Positions 44,342 through 51,796 of a DNA stretch of 64,000 nucleotides are shown in pieces. Source of the DNA: Sphaerisporangium sp. GTDB lineage: Bacteria > Actinomycetota > Actinomycetes > Streptosporangiales > Streptosporangiaceae. A program made the position numbers and the translations under genes. The notes beneath the pieces are model-generated. The model had not been told where the DNA came from, did not search any database, and worked only from the letters and a program-made list of their open reading frames with translations. Within the stretch, counting starts at the first letter, position 1. Each line of letters opens with the position of its first letter. The stretch lies in the NCBI GenBank assembly GCA_025964675.1, contig JAOPYI010000178.1:1-64000 (forward strand), in the 5' to 3' direction.

Positions 44342-44656
44342 TCACGGGTTGCCGCGGGTCAGGCGGGGTGCCACGGGCTGCCATTGCACGACGTAGGTCA
44401 GGCCGGAGCCGGGGTGGTCGGGGGGCCCTGGCTCGGAGCCGGGGTGGTTCGAGAGTGGGGCGGTCAGGGTGCAGGAGGGGCTCAGGCCGAGGCCCATGCC
44501 CGTTCCGGCGGCGAGGGCGAGTACGAGGCCGGCGACGAGCGGGCCCTGGGACGCGACCTTGGCTCGCATCCACTTGCCCGTCGGCATGAGCGGGACGCTG
44601 CGCACGAAGTAGGCGGGGGGCGGCACCTCGTTGACCGTACGCAAGGTAACCTCCAT
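44342..44656 (-). CDS. Small membrane or exported protein, unknown function
   Basis: A 104-residue protein if ATG 44656 (MEVTLRTVNEV) is used; an ATG 14 codons earlier is also open. One hydrophobic helix GPLVAGLVLALAAGTGMGLGL lies around residues 38-58, followed by a Pro-rich tail. Not recognised. Convergent with the MoaD-like gene. Confidence 0.5.
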   Translation of the reverse strand: MEVTLRTVNEVPPPAYFVRSVPLMPTGKWMRAKVASQGPLVAGLVLALAAGTGMGLGLSPSCTLTAPLSNHPGSEPGPPDHPGSGLTYVVQWQPVAPRLTRGNP

Positions 44657-44906
44657 CTGACTCTCAGTGGCTGCTCGATCATCACAGTAACCAGCCATGC
44701 GGCGACGAACTCGGATTGCTCGCCCGGGTCGGCCCTAACACGGCATACCGTTGGCCCTCAGCGGTGACAGCCTTGAAACAAGAGCGTCCGGCCTCTCCCG
44801 GAGACGGCCTGATCTGGCTCTCTACACCGAACACGCATGATCGTTTTGCTGCGGGGAACTAGCGGGGTCATATCACCCTGAAAACTCAAGACAAGGAAAC
44901 GGGCCG

Positions 44907-45788
44907 ATGGACTTCCGGGATGATGTCGACCTAGACGCCTCACAGGTGGAAAACCGTGGTGGCGGTGGCGGAATCCGCGGTGGCGGACTCGCCATCGGCG
45001 GAGGCGCGGCGGGCATCATCGCCCTCATCGCCGCATTGATTTTCGGGATCAACCCAGGCGACATCACCGGCAGCGGCGGCGGTGCCACAACAAGCGCCCA
45101 GCCGAGCTCCGGCCTCTCGCAGCAGTGCAAGAAGGGCTCCGACGCCGACCAGTCGGAGAACTGCCGCGTCGTCGGCGTGGTGAACAGCATCCAGGTCTAC
45201 TGGAAGGGCGCCTTCGACCAGGCGGGCAAGACGCATTACACCCCGGCGAAGACCGTGCTGTTCTCCCAGGCGGTGGACACCGGCTGCGGCCAGGCCACCT
45301 CGCAGGTCGGGCCCTTCTACTGCCCGAGCGACAAGCACGTGTATCTGGACCTCAGCTTCTTCGACGAGCTGCAGAGCAAGTTCGGGGCGAAGGGCGGTCC
45401 GTTCGCACAGGCGTATGTCATCGCCCACGAGTACGGCCACCACGTGCAGGATCTCCTCGGCACCATGGACCGCGTCAGCGGCAACAGCCAGGGCGCCAGC
45501 AGCGACTCGGTGAGGCTAGAGCTCCAGGCCGACTGCTACGGCGGCGTCTGGGCCAAGAACGCCGTGGACACCGGTTTCTACGAGAAGCCATTCACCGACG
45601 CCGACATCCAGGAGGCGCTCGACGCCGCGTCCGCCGTGGGCGACGACCGCATCCAGGAGAAGGCGCAGGGCCGGGTCGATCCCGAGTCCTTCACCCATGG
45701 CACGGCGCAGCAGCGGACGACGTGGTTCAGCACGGGCTACAAGTCCGGTGACCCCGGTAAGTGCGACACCTTCTCGGGCGGCGTCTGA
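44907..45788 (+). CDS. Neutral zinc metallopeptidase (YpfJ family)
   Basis: A 293-residue membrane-bound protease. MDFRDDVDLDASQVENR and a Gly-rich segment precede a transmembrane helix (GIIALIAALIFGI, about 37-50); the catalytic domain has HEYGHHVQD (zinc His pair and Glu) and the downstream Glu ligand in RLELQADCYGGVWA. Four further cysteines may form disulfides. AGGAAAC lies upstream of the ATG. Substrates unknown. Confidence 0.9.
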   Translation: MDFRDDVDLDASQVENRGGGGGIRGGGLAIGGGAAGIIALIAALIFGINPGDITGSGGGATTSAQPSSGLSQQCKKGSDADQSENCRVVGVVNSIQVYWKGAFDQAGKTHYTPAKTVLFSQAVDTGCGQATSQVGPFYCPSDKHVYLDLSFFDELQSKFGAKGGPFAQAYVIAHEYGHHVQDLLGTMDRVSGNSQGASSDSVRLELQADCYGGVWAKNAVDTGFYEKPFTDADIQEALDAASAVGDDRIQEKAQGRVDPESFTHGTAQQRTTWFSTGYKSGDPGKCDTFSGGV

Positions 45789-45856
45789 GCTGTTCGTTGC
45801 CTCAGCACCGAGCCGCTGAAGCAGGCAAAGCTCCAAAACTCTCTTAAACTGATTAG

Positions 45857-46174
45857 GTGATCTTCAAGTCAGTCGGTGACGCCCGCCCTTACCCCGAGCA
45901 TGGCCTATCGCATCGTGAATGGGCACGGATACCGCCCCGGCAGGTCAGGCTAGACTCTCTGATCACCACAAAGGCGGTGCTTGACCTGCATTCCCTCCTG
46001 GCCAAGGATTCGACCTTCTATGGTGATCTTTTTCCCCATGTCGTGCAGTGGCGTGGCGAGTTCTACCTCGAGGACGGCCTGCACCGTGCGTTGCGCGCGG
46101 CACTCCACCAGCGCTCGGTGCTCCACGCGCGGGTCCTGGAGGTAGACATTCCCACGGGCCCAACATCCGAATGA
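45857..46174 (+). CDS. Conserved actinobacterial ParB-N-like small protein
   Basis: A 105-residue protein with a GTG start. The core VRLDSLITTKAVLDLHSLL, FPHVVQWRGEFYLEDGLHRALRAALHQR includes DGLHR, the position of the DGxHR nucleotide motif in ParB/sulfiredoxin-like domains. I recall this sequence as widely conserved in actinobacteria but not characterised. The ParB relationship is inference from the motif and strand order. Confidence 0.65.
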   Translation: MIFKSVGDARPYPEHGLSHREWARIPPRQVRLDSLITTKAVLDLHSLLAKDSTFYGDLFPHVVQWRGEFYLEDGLHRALRAALHQRSVLHARVLEVDIPTGPTSE

Positions 46175-46319
46175 TCCGAATTTCGCACATCCACCCCCGG
46201 TCTCATAGGTAAAACAGTTCCCTTATGAGCCATCCGCCGGGGCTCGAGTTCCTAAGCTGCGACAGTCGCAGGGGCGACACGGCTCAGGCCGCTGGAACGC
46301 AACGTCGGACGGTAACCCA

Positions 46320-46640
46320 ATGCGAGATGTCACACACCTCGTGGCACAGGTCCGTGAGGAGCTCACGGGAGAGTTGCGCGAACGCCTGCGCGATCGTCTC
46401 CGCGAGCAGCCCACCGACTGGCTGGTCGAGCAGTTGATGGCGTTGGTCCTGCGAGCGGACGAGGTCACGTACACGATCCCCCGGCAGGCACAGCGAGGCC
46501 CCTCGGCCGAGCGGGTTCCGTACGTCCAGCCGGTCGGGGAGAGCGAGCGGCCGGCCCAGGAAGGCGCGGACGAGGCTGATCAGGAGATCGAACGAACGGC
46601 GCGGGCGGAGAACGCCGAGGACAGCACGCCCGACCCGTGA
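46320..46640 (+). CDS. Small acidic/charged protein, unknown function
   Basis: A 106-residue protein. The N-terminal half is one long charged amphipathic helix region (QVREELTGELRERLRDRLREQPTDWLVEQLM), the C-terminal half acidic and probably disordered. Upstream, CTCATA and TATGAG (46202-46229) form an inverted repeat. Not recognised. Confidence 0.55.
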   Translation: MRDVTHLVAQVREELTGELRERLRDRLREQPTDWLVEQLMALVLRADEVTYTIPRQAQRGPSAERVPYVQPVGESERPAQEGADEADQEIERTARAENAEDSTPDP

Positions 46641-46660
46641 GGCCAGGGCGGGACGCGATG

Positions 46661-46692
46661 GTCGCCCCGTGAGGAAGTCCTCCCGGGGCGAC
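46661..46692. terminator. Hairpin between convergent genes
   Basis: GTCGCCCCGTGAGG (46661-46674) pairs with CCTCCCGGGGCGAC (46679-46692) with one mismatch and a 4-base loop, between genes ending at 46640 and 46711. Confidence 0.7.
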
Positions 46693-46710
46693 GGAGAAGT
46701 GACGAGCTTC

Positions 46711-47007
46711 CTAACGATGCGCCCCCCTGTGCTTCTTCTTGTGGTGGCCGGCGGCGTGCTTCCCGTGCTTCTTGATGCTGTGCTTCTTCTTGTGGTGGCC
46801 GGCGGCATGCCTCTTCTTCTTGTGATGGCCGCGCTTGGAAGAACACCGCTTGCCCTTGCAGGAGCTCTGCTGGTCCGCGCTCGAAGCCGGCGCCACCACG
46901 GAGGTGGACGCCGTGGTCGACGCACTTGCGGACTGCATCGCCAGGGCTCCCGGGACGACGAGTACGGAAGCCACCAGGAACCCGGTGGCAAGCGCTTGTC
47001 TGAGCAT
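46711..47007 (-). CDS. Secreted His/Lys-rich repeat protein
   Basis: A 98-residue exported protein. Signal peptide with cleavage near SASA (about residue 29). The C-terminal third consists of the repeated unit AAGHHKKKH (three copies of GHHKKK) separated by basic spacers, preceded by SSCKGKRCSSKRG. It should bind metal ions or anionic polymers at the cell surface. No family recognised; repeat DNA (cttcttcttgtggtggccggcgg) is visible twice at 46729-46750 and 46783-46806. Confidence 0.65.
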   Translation of the reverse strand: MLRQALATGFLVASVLVVPGALAMQSASASTTASTSVVAPASSADQQSSCKGKRCSSKRGHHKKKRHAAGHHKKKHSIKKHGKHAAGHHKKKHRGAHR

Positions 47008-47342
47008 AAAAGATCACTCCGTTATCGATAGGTCTCAACCCGGCGGCACCCGGGCAGACGGAGCGTCGTCCTGGCTTACTCGGGATACGCCAAAACGGCG
47101 CGAGAAACTACAAATCTCACCTTAACCGGACGAAATCCAGCGAGCAGCCCGTAAGAGGCAAAGCCTTGGTTTCGGGCTTTCAACTACGCCAGCGGGCGTT
47201 TTCCTATCCGTGCGACTAAATCTGTGACCAATCAGCTCTTTTACGGCATTCCCGGAAAAATTGCTCGAGCTCGGCAGCGAGGCCCTCCAGGCACGGGGTT
47301 TATTCAGTTGACTGCTTGCCTTGGGCTGGAAAGCCTGGACAA
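47008..47342. other. Intergenic region between His-rich protein and GNAT genes
   Basis: 335 bases, no gene seen. It is AT-richer than its surroundings and contains short GC hairpins (e.g. CCCGG-N6-CCGGG near 47053-47068 and CCCGTAAG.. near 47147), serving as divergent promoter region. I could not fit a known riboswitch. Confidence 0.35.
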
Positions 47343-47864
47343 ATGTTGATACGACGTGAGCTTCCAGCAGATGTCCCCGGCGTCCACAGCGTGCACGCCG
47401 CCGCGTTCGCCCGGTCGGAGACGGCCGGTCAGAGGTCTGTGGAGGCCCGGCTCGTCGAGGAGCTGCGAGCCTGCGACGCCTGGATGCCCGAGCTCTCGCT
47501 GGTGGCGACCGCCACGGACGGCGCCGTCGTGGGCCATGTCGTCTGCAGCAGGGCCTCGGTCGGTTCCAGCCCCGCGCTCGGGCTCGGCCCGCTGGGCGTG
47601 CTTCCGGCGTTCCAGCGGACGGGGGTCGGGCACGCGCTCATGCACGCCGTGCTCGGGGCGGCGGACGCTCTCGGCGAACCGCTCGTCGTGCTCCTCGGGC
47701 ACAGCGACTACTATCCCCTGTTCGGTTTTCGCCTGGCCGAGGAGTACGGAATCACGCCACCGGTCCCGGAGTGGAGGCCGAACTTTCAGGTACGCACTCT
47801 CACCACGTACAACGCCGCTATGCGCGGCCAATTCACGTACGCCAAGCCTTTCCACGACTTGTAG
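47343..47864 (+). CDS. GNAT family N-acetyltransferase (YhbS-like)
   Basis: A 173-residue acetyltransferase beginning MLIRRELPADVPGVHSVHAAAFAR. The motif LGPLGVLPAFQRTGVGHALMHAVL binds acetyl-CoA, and VVLLGHSDYYPLFGFRLAEEYGI is the hallmark of the YhbS group. ATG 47343 is preferred over a more upstream in-frame start because the fold begins here. Substrate unknown. Confidence 0.87.
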   Translation: MLIRRELPADVPGVHSVHAAAFARSETAGQRSVEARLVEELRACDAWMPELSLVATATDGAVVGHVVCSRASVGSSPALGLGPLGVLPAFQRTGVGHALMHAVLGAADALGEPLVVLLGHSDYYPLFGFRLAEEYGITPPVPEWRPNFQVRTLTTYNAAMRGQFTYAKPFHDL

Positions 47865-48024
47865 CCATAAATCCGGACACAGCTGCCTGGCCGCCCAGCG
47901 GCATATAGTCCGATTCACGAGATTATGTCCGAAGTAGCGAAGAATGCTCGGATTATTGGCTCAAAGATCCGAAGCCTCAACCCGCTACACCCCCCGCTGA
48001 CCGGAGGGGCCAGGTGGCGGTACG

Positions 48025-48063
48025 CGAAGGGCCCCCAGCCGATCATGCGCTGGGGGCCCTTCG
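48025..48063 (-). terminator. Terminator of tRNA-Ser(CGA)
   Basis: Perfect 15-bp stem (48025-48039 with 48049-48063), 9-base loop, directly 3' of the tRNA on the minus strand. Confidence 0.75.
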
Positions 48064-48066
48064 AGG

Positions 48067-48156
48067 TGGCGGTGGAGGTGGGATTTGAACCCACGGATGG
48101 GTTGCCCCATCACACGCTTTCGAGGCGTGCGCCCTCGGCCACTAGGCGACTCCACC
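48067..48156 (-). tRNA. tRNA-Ser, anticodon CGA
   Basis: On the minus strand GGTGGAG starts the acceptor, paired with CTCCACC, discriminator G and encoded CCA. Anticodon arm ACGC-CTCGAAA-GCGT gives CGA for UCG codons. A long variable arm (TGATGGGGCAACCCATC) confirms serine; T-loop TTCAAAT. It sits beside the tRNA-editing deaminase gene tadA. Confidence 0.96.
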
Positions 48157-48227
48157 GCCGAGCAGCCTACCGGATCCACGCCCCTGTTCGCGCGTCCCAA
48201 AGTCCGATATGCGAAGAAAAGGGGTGT

Positions 48228-48689
48228 TCATGGGCGTCGGTCCGCGAAGAAGTCCTTGAGTACGGCCGAGCACTCGCCCGCGAGCACGCCCAGGATCACC
48301 TCGGGACGGTGGTTCAGCCGCCGGTCCCGTACGACGTCCCAGAGCGACCCGGCCGCCCCCGCCTTCTCGTCGACGGCGCCGTAGACGACGCGGTCGACCC
48401 GCGCGAGCACGGCCGCTCCCGCACACATCGTGCAGGGCTCCAGGGTGACCACCAGCGTGCACCCGGCCAGACGCCATTGACCGCGCACACGTGCCGCCTC
48501 ACGCAGCGCCAGGATTTCCGCGTGGGCCGTGGGATCGGCGCTCGCCTCCCGATCGTTCCCGGCCGCCGCCAGCACCTCGCCCCCGGGCCCGAGGACGACC
48601 GCTCCGACCGGGACCTCGCCGCGCTCACCCGCCCTGACGGCCCGCGCCAGGGCGAGCCGCATGGGTTCCTCGAAGGAAGGGCCGCTCAC
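48228..48689 (-). CDS. tadA: tRNA-specific adenosine deaminase TadA
   Basis: A 153-residue zinc deaminase that converts A34 to inosine in tRNA-Arg(ACG). HAE (zinc His and catalytic Glu) and PCTMC (zinc cysteines) are present, with VPVGAVVLGPGGEVLA and ALREAARVRGQWRLAGCTLVVTLEP as family context. It lies 13 bases after the gene for a tadA-associated protein on the same strand, hence an operon. Confidence 0.94.
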   Translation of the reverse strand: MSGPSFEEPMRLALARAVRAGERGEVPVGAVVLGPGGEVLAAAGNDREASADPTAHAEILALREAARVRGQWRLAGCTLVVTLEPCTMCAGAAVLARVDRVVYGAVDEKAGAAGSLWDVVRDRRLNHRPEVILGVLAGECSAVLKDFFADRRP

Positions 48690-48702
48690 TCGCAGGTCTC
48701 CG

Positions 48703-49194
48703 CTAGTGGAGCCGGTCGAGCTCGTCGGCGAAGGACAGCTTCTCGGCGATCACCGAGAGCGTGTCGGCGGGCAGCACGCCTTCTTCCATGCTGAGCTCCA
48801 GCAGCTCCTCGGACGTCACCCCGAGATCGCTCAGTAGCTCGAAGTCACCGGCCGGCCGGACTCCGAGATCGGCCTCCTTGTCGGGCACCACGACCCCGGC
48901 GAGCTCGGCGAAGAGCTCCCCGAGGGGGTCGCTCGCCGCGGCGTGGGCGTCGGAGAGGAACGCCCGCGGCTCGACGTCGCCGCCATAGCGGACGATGGCG
49001 AACCATTCGTCCTCCACCTCGACGCAGAGAAGCGCGAGCTCGTCACCTTGGAGGTTGAGGACCTCCTGCACGGCGTCACCGAGATCGTCGGCGATCTCGG
49101 CGCTCGAGAGGTCGACCTCGGCCCCGCTCCACCCGTCGGGCGTGCGGACGAAGGCCGCGGAGAACAGAGCGCTGTGTGATGGTCTCGAGGGCAT
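48703..49194 (-). CDS. tRNA adenosine deaminase-associated protein (copy 2)
   Basis: A 163-residue acidic protein of the actinobacterial tadA-associated family: AFVRTPDGWSGAEVDLSS, VQEVLNLQGDELALLCVEVEDEWFAIVRYGGDVEPRAFLSDAHAA, then ADLGVRPAGDFELLSDLGV. It is adjacent to tadA and to a paralogue upstream. Function unknown; association with tadA is by conserved position. Confidence 0.85.
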   Translation of the reverse strand: MPSRPSHSALFSAAFVRTPDGWSGAEVDLSSAEIADDLGDAVQEVLNLQGDELALLCVEVEDEWFAIVRYGGDVEPRAFLSDAHAAASDPLGELFAELAGVVVPDKEADLGVRPAGDFELLSDLGVTSEELLELSMEEGVLPADTLSVIAEKLSFADELDRLH

Positions 49195-49211
49195 GATCGG
49201 GGCTCCCGAGG

Positions 49212-49700
49212 TCAGCCGATGGCTGAATCGACGGCACGTTCAAACGGCTGGGAGAAGCCCAGCCGTGCGGCGATGCTGGAAAGCACCTCATCAGGAAGCA
49301 GCTCGAGGTCACCCGACAGAGCGCCGAGTTCCATCTCGTCGAGCCCGAGGTCGGAGAAGATCGAGAGATCTCCCGCGGGGAGGACCATGTCGATCTCCTC
49401 CTCTTCGGGCACCGGGACATCGAGGAACTCGAGGACCTGCTGGGCCAGGGGCCAGTCCCACGAGGCCGTGACGTCGGAGAGGAAAACGTCGACACGCTCG
49501 CCAAACACCCGTAATGCCACGAAGAAGTCATCCCCCACGGCGACCAGGCCAATCGTCGCGCCCATGCTCGGCTGCTGGCGAAGGGAGTGGACGAGCCCGT
49601 GGAGATCCGCCGTGAGACCCACGGGCAGAATCTCGGCTTCCCACTGGTCGTCCTCGCGGTAGACCACGATGGCGAAGTCAAGAGCATCTACGTCTGTCAT
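49212..49700 (-). CDS. tRNA adenosine deaminase-associated protein (copy 1)
   Basis: A 162-residue acidic protein from ATG 49700 (MTDVDALDFAIVVYRED), with GGGGTGAAG upstream. It shares the arrangement VAVGDDFFVALRVFGERVDVFLSDVTAS then LPAGDLSIFSDLGLDEMELGAL with the next gene, so the two are paralogues 17 bases apart. The first of a three-gene operon ending in tadA. Confidence 0.85.
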   Translation of the reverse strand: MTDVDALDFAIVVYREDDQWEAEILPVGLTADLHGLVHSLRQQPSMGATIGLVAVGDDFFVALRVFGERVDVFLSDVTASWDWPLAQQVLEFLDVPVPEEEEIDMVLPAGDLSIFSDLGLDEMELGALSGDLELLPDEVLSSIAARLGFSQPFERAVDSAIG

Positions 49701-49878
49701 CTTCACCCCACCGACGCGGTTCTTACGGTTGGTAATGCTCCCAGAATCACTCTGCCCCCGTACGCCCCTCGGGCAAATTGTGATCAAAAACGGGTGTGCG
49801 CGGCCAGCTTAGGGTGTGATGGCCGATACCGACCCGCTCGTACCATTTACCCGGGCTCAGGAGATACCGTTGGCAGCC

Positions 49879-50517
49879 ATGAAGACCCTCGTCGTCGACC
49901 ATCCGCTTGTCGCCCACAAGCTGACTGCGCTGCGGGACGTACGCACGGACTCCCCGACGTTCCGCCGGCTCGCCGACGAGCTCGTCACCCTGCTCGCCTA
50001 CGAGGCGACGAGGGACGTGCGGGTCACCGAGGCCACGGTCTCCACCCCCGTCGGCCCCGCCCACGGGGTACGGCTGTCGCGTCCGGCACCCTTGGTCGTG
50101 CCGATCCTCCGGGCGGGTCTCGGCATGCTCGACGGCATGACCCGCCTGCTGCCCACCGCCGAGGTCGGCTTCCTCGGCATGATCCGCGACGAGGGCACCC
50201 TCAAGGCCCAGACCTACGCGACACGGCTCCCGGAAGATCTTTCCGGCCGCCAGTGCTATGTCCTCGACCCCATGCTCGCGACCGGAGGCACCCTCGCCGC
50301 GGCGATCCAGCTCCTGTTCGATCGAGGCGCGGAGGAGGTCACGGCGATCTGCCTGCTCGCGGCCCCCGAAGGCCTCGCTCACATGGAGAAGGTGTTCACC
50401 GACGCTTCCAACCCCCTGCGGGTGGTGACCGCGGCCCTCGACGAGCGGCTCAACGAGCACGGCTACATCGTGCCCGGCCTCGGCGACGCGGGAGACCGCC
50501 TGTACGGCGTCGTCTGA
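49879..50517 (+). CDS. upp: Uracil phosphoribosyltransferase
   Basis: A 212-residue salvage enzyme making UMP from uracil and PRPP. ATG 49879 begins [24 protein letters not shown] loop [12 protein letters not shown], the [10 protein letters not shown] loop and uracil-binding [16 protein letters not shown] at the C-terminus are all present. A start 21 codons upstream is open but not needed. Divergent from the tadA operon. Confidence 0.95.
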   Translation: MKTLVVDHPLVAHKLTALRDVRTDSPTFRRLADELVTLLAYEATRDVRVTEATVSTPVGPAHGVRLSRPAPLVVPILRAGLGMLDGMTRLLPTAEVGFLGMIRDEGTLKAQTYATRLPEDLSGRQCYVLDPMLATGGTLAAAIQLLFDRGAEEVTAICLLAAPEGLAHMEKVFTDASNPLRVVTAALDERLNEHGYIVPGLGDAGDRLYGVV

Positions 50518-50542
50518 TTTCTTTTCCTTCTTCTTCCCCTGG

Positions 50543-50587
50543 TTGACATTCGTCTCGTTTACATACTGTGTTTCAATGGGTACACAG
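50543..50587 (+). promoter_or_regulatory. Promoter with inverted repeat upstream of the three-helix protein gene
   Basis: TTGACA (50543-50548) and TACTGT (50564-50569, 15-base spacer) form a promoter-like pair. CTGTGT (50566-50571) and ACACAG (50582-50587) form an inverted repeat overlapping the -10 and start point. Confidence 0.4.
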
Positions 50588-50647
50588 AGTGATGACGATG
50601 TCATTGTGTTCCGGTCGTGCGGCCGTGGACGCACACCTGGGAGAGCA

Positions 50648-50866
50648 ATGGACCAGTTGCCGGAGATTGACGCCTATACACAGGTCGAGACCGTGCTTAA
50701 GGTCGAGTTCGCCGGGGTCCATCCCGCCGCGACGGTGACTCGCTGTATCGAAGCGGCCCACCACGGTGCGATGGAAGTCACTGGTTACGCGTACCCCAGC
50801 TTGGTGGAACGGATCGCCCGCAAGCACCTCCAGGTGCTGGCAGTGGTCGCCGGCGAGCAGGGGTGA
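50648..50866 (+). CDS. Three-helix-bundle dimerisation domain protein
   Basis: A 72-residue helical protein. VETVLKVEFAGVHPAATVTRCIEAA and YPSLVERIARKHLQVL fit the small actinobacterial family annotated as three-helix bundle dimerisation proteins, usually seen near gas-vesicle or regulatory genes. ATG 50648 has GGGAGAG upstream; the longer frame lacks coding character. A promoter TTGACA at 50543 and an inverted repeat CTGTGT-N10-ACACAG precede it. Confidence 0.7.
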   Translation: MDQLPEIDAYTQVETVLKVEFAGVHPAATVTRCIEAAHHGAMEVTGYAYPSLVERIARKHLQVLAVVAGEQG

Positions 50867-50878
50867 CGCAGGTCACAT

Positions 50879-50906
50879 CGAGACCCCTTAAGACTGTGGG
50901 GTCTCG
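50879..50906 (+). terminator. Hairpin after the three-helix protein gene
   Basis: CGAGACCCC (50879-50887) pairs perfectly with GGGGTCTCG (50898-50906), 10-base loop, 12 bases after the stop codon. No T-run. Confidence 0.6.
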
Positions 50907-50981
50907 ATGCGCTTTACCCTGCCATTCGGCTGGGTAATGTATACGGTGGGTGCAGTGGGTGAGTGGTTAACGGAGGCGGCA

Positions 50982-51140
50982 GTGCAGGTCAAGAAGGTTC
51001 TAACGTACGCAGCCATCGCGTTTGTGGCTTTCTACCTGTTCACCAGACCGGCTGACGCGGCAACAGCGGTCAAGGGAGCAATGGACACTGTGGTGAATGC
51101 CGCGGATTCGCTGGCTCTATTCTTCACGAAGCTGACATGA
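50982..51140 (+). CDS. Small single-TM protein preceding the PH-domain gene
   Basis: A 52-residue membrane peptide from GTG 50982 (VQVKKVLTYAAIAFVAFYLF), with GGAGG 5 bases upstream; the longer frame from 50907 has no ribosome site. One helix, then ADAATAVKGAMDTVVNAADSLALFF, a second amphipathic segment. The TGA overlaps the PH-domain gene start (ATGA). The pairing is common in actinobacteria. Confidence 0.75.
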   Translation: MQVKKVLTYAAIAFVAFYLFTRPADAATAVKGAMDTVVNAADSLALFFTKLT

Positions 51141-51664
51141 GACTTGTGACCCACGGGGACTCTGCTCCGTCGTCGGTCAACCGTTACCTTCTCCCCCAAG
51201 AACACCAGGTCATCATGGTGCGGCGCCACCCGGCCGTGCTGTTGCGACCGGTCGCCGAGGTCTTCGGCGGCCTGGTCCTGGCAGGACTGCTGAGCAAGTG
51301 GCTCGGCGAGAACCAAGGATCACAGGCGCTCGTCATCGTCTGGTGGGCCTGGCTTCTCTTACTGATCCGCTTCGTGTGGAAGGTGGCGGAGTGGTCGGTT
51401 GATTACTTCGTGGTGACGTCCAAACGGATGCTGCTGACCACCGGTCTCATCACGCGCCGGGTGGCGATGATGCCACTCGGCAAGGTCACCGACATGAGCT
51501 TCCAGAGATCGCTGCTCGGCCGCATGCTGGGATACGGCGAGTTCGTCCTGGAGTCGGCGGGTCAAGATCAGGCCCTGTCGACGATCCCCTTCATTCCGTA
51601 TCCGGAGACCTTGTACCTCGAGGTCTGCCAGATGCTGTTTCCCAGTACCGACGACGATGATTAG
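51137..51664 (+). CDS. Bacterial PH domain-containing membrane protein
   Basis: A 175-residue protein. An N-terminal tail (YLLPQEHQVIMVRRHPAVLLRPV) leads to two membrane helices, then a bPH2 domain WSVDYFVVTSKRMLLTTGLITRRVAMMPLGKVTDMSFQRSLLGRMLGYGEFVLESAG, the classic pattern. The acidic end is SSTDDDD-like. Overlaps the preceding small-TM gene. Probably a membrane-associated structural or stress protein. Confidence 0.88.
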   Translation: MRLVTHGDSAPSSVNRYLLPQEHQVIMVRRHPAVLLRPVAEVFGGLVLAGLLSKWLGENQGSQALVIVWWAWLLLLIRFVWKVAEWSVDYFVVTSKRMLLTTGLITRRVAMMPLGKVTDMSFQRSLLGRMLGYGEFVLESAGQDQALSTIPFIPYPETLYLEVCQMLFPSTDDDD

Positions 51665-51796
51665 TGCACTTTCGTCCTGAATCCCGAGGGATGAGACACA
51701 CTTCCCCTTGTGATTCTTGACGTGGGTATACCCGATTCGGCCGCTTCGTGCCATCATGGCGGAACCATTGACCATAACCCCGCCCTAAGAGATCAC

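Noticed and set aside
47008-47342. Riboswitch (ydaO/c-di-AMP type) ahead of the secreted His-rich gene.
   Set aside because: GC hairpins are present, but I could not match the conserved core.
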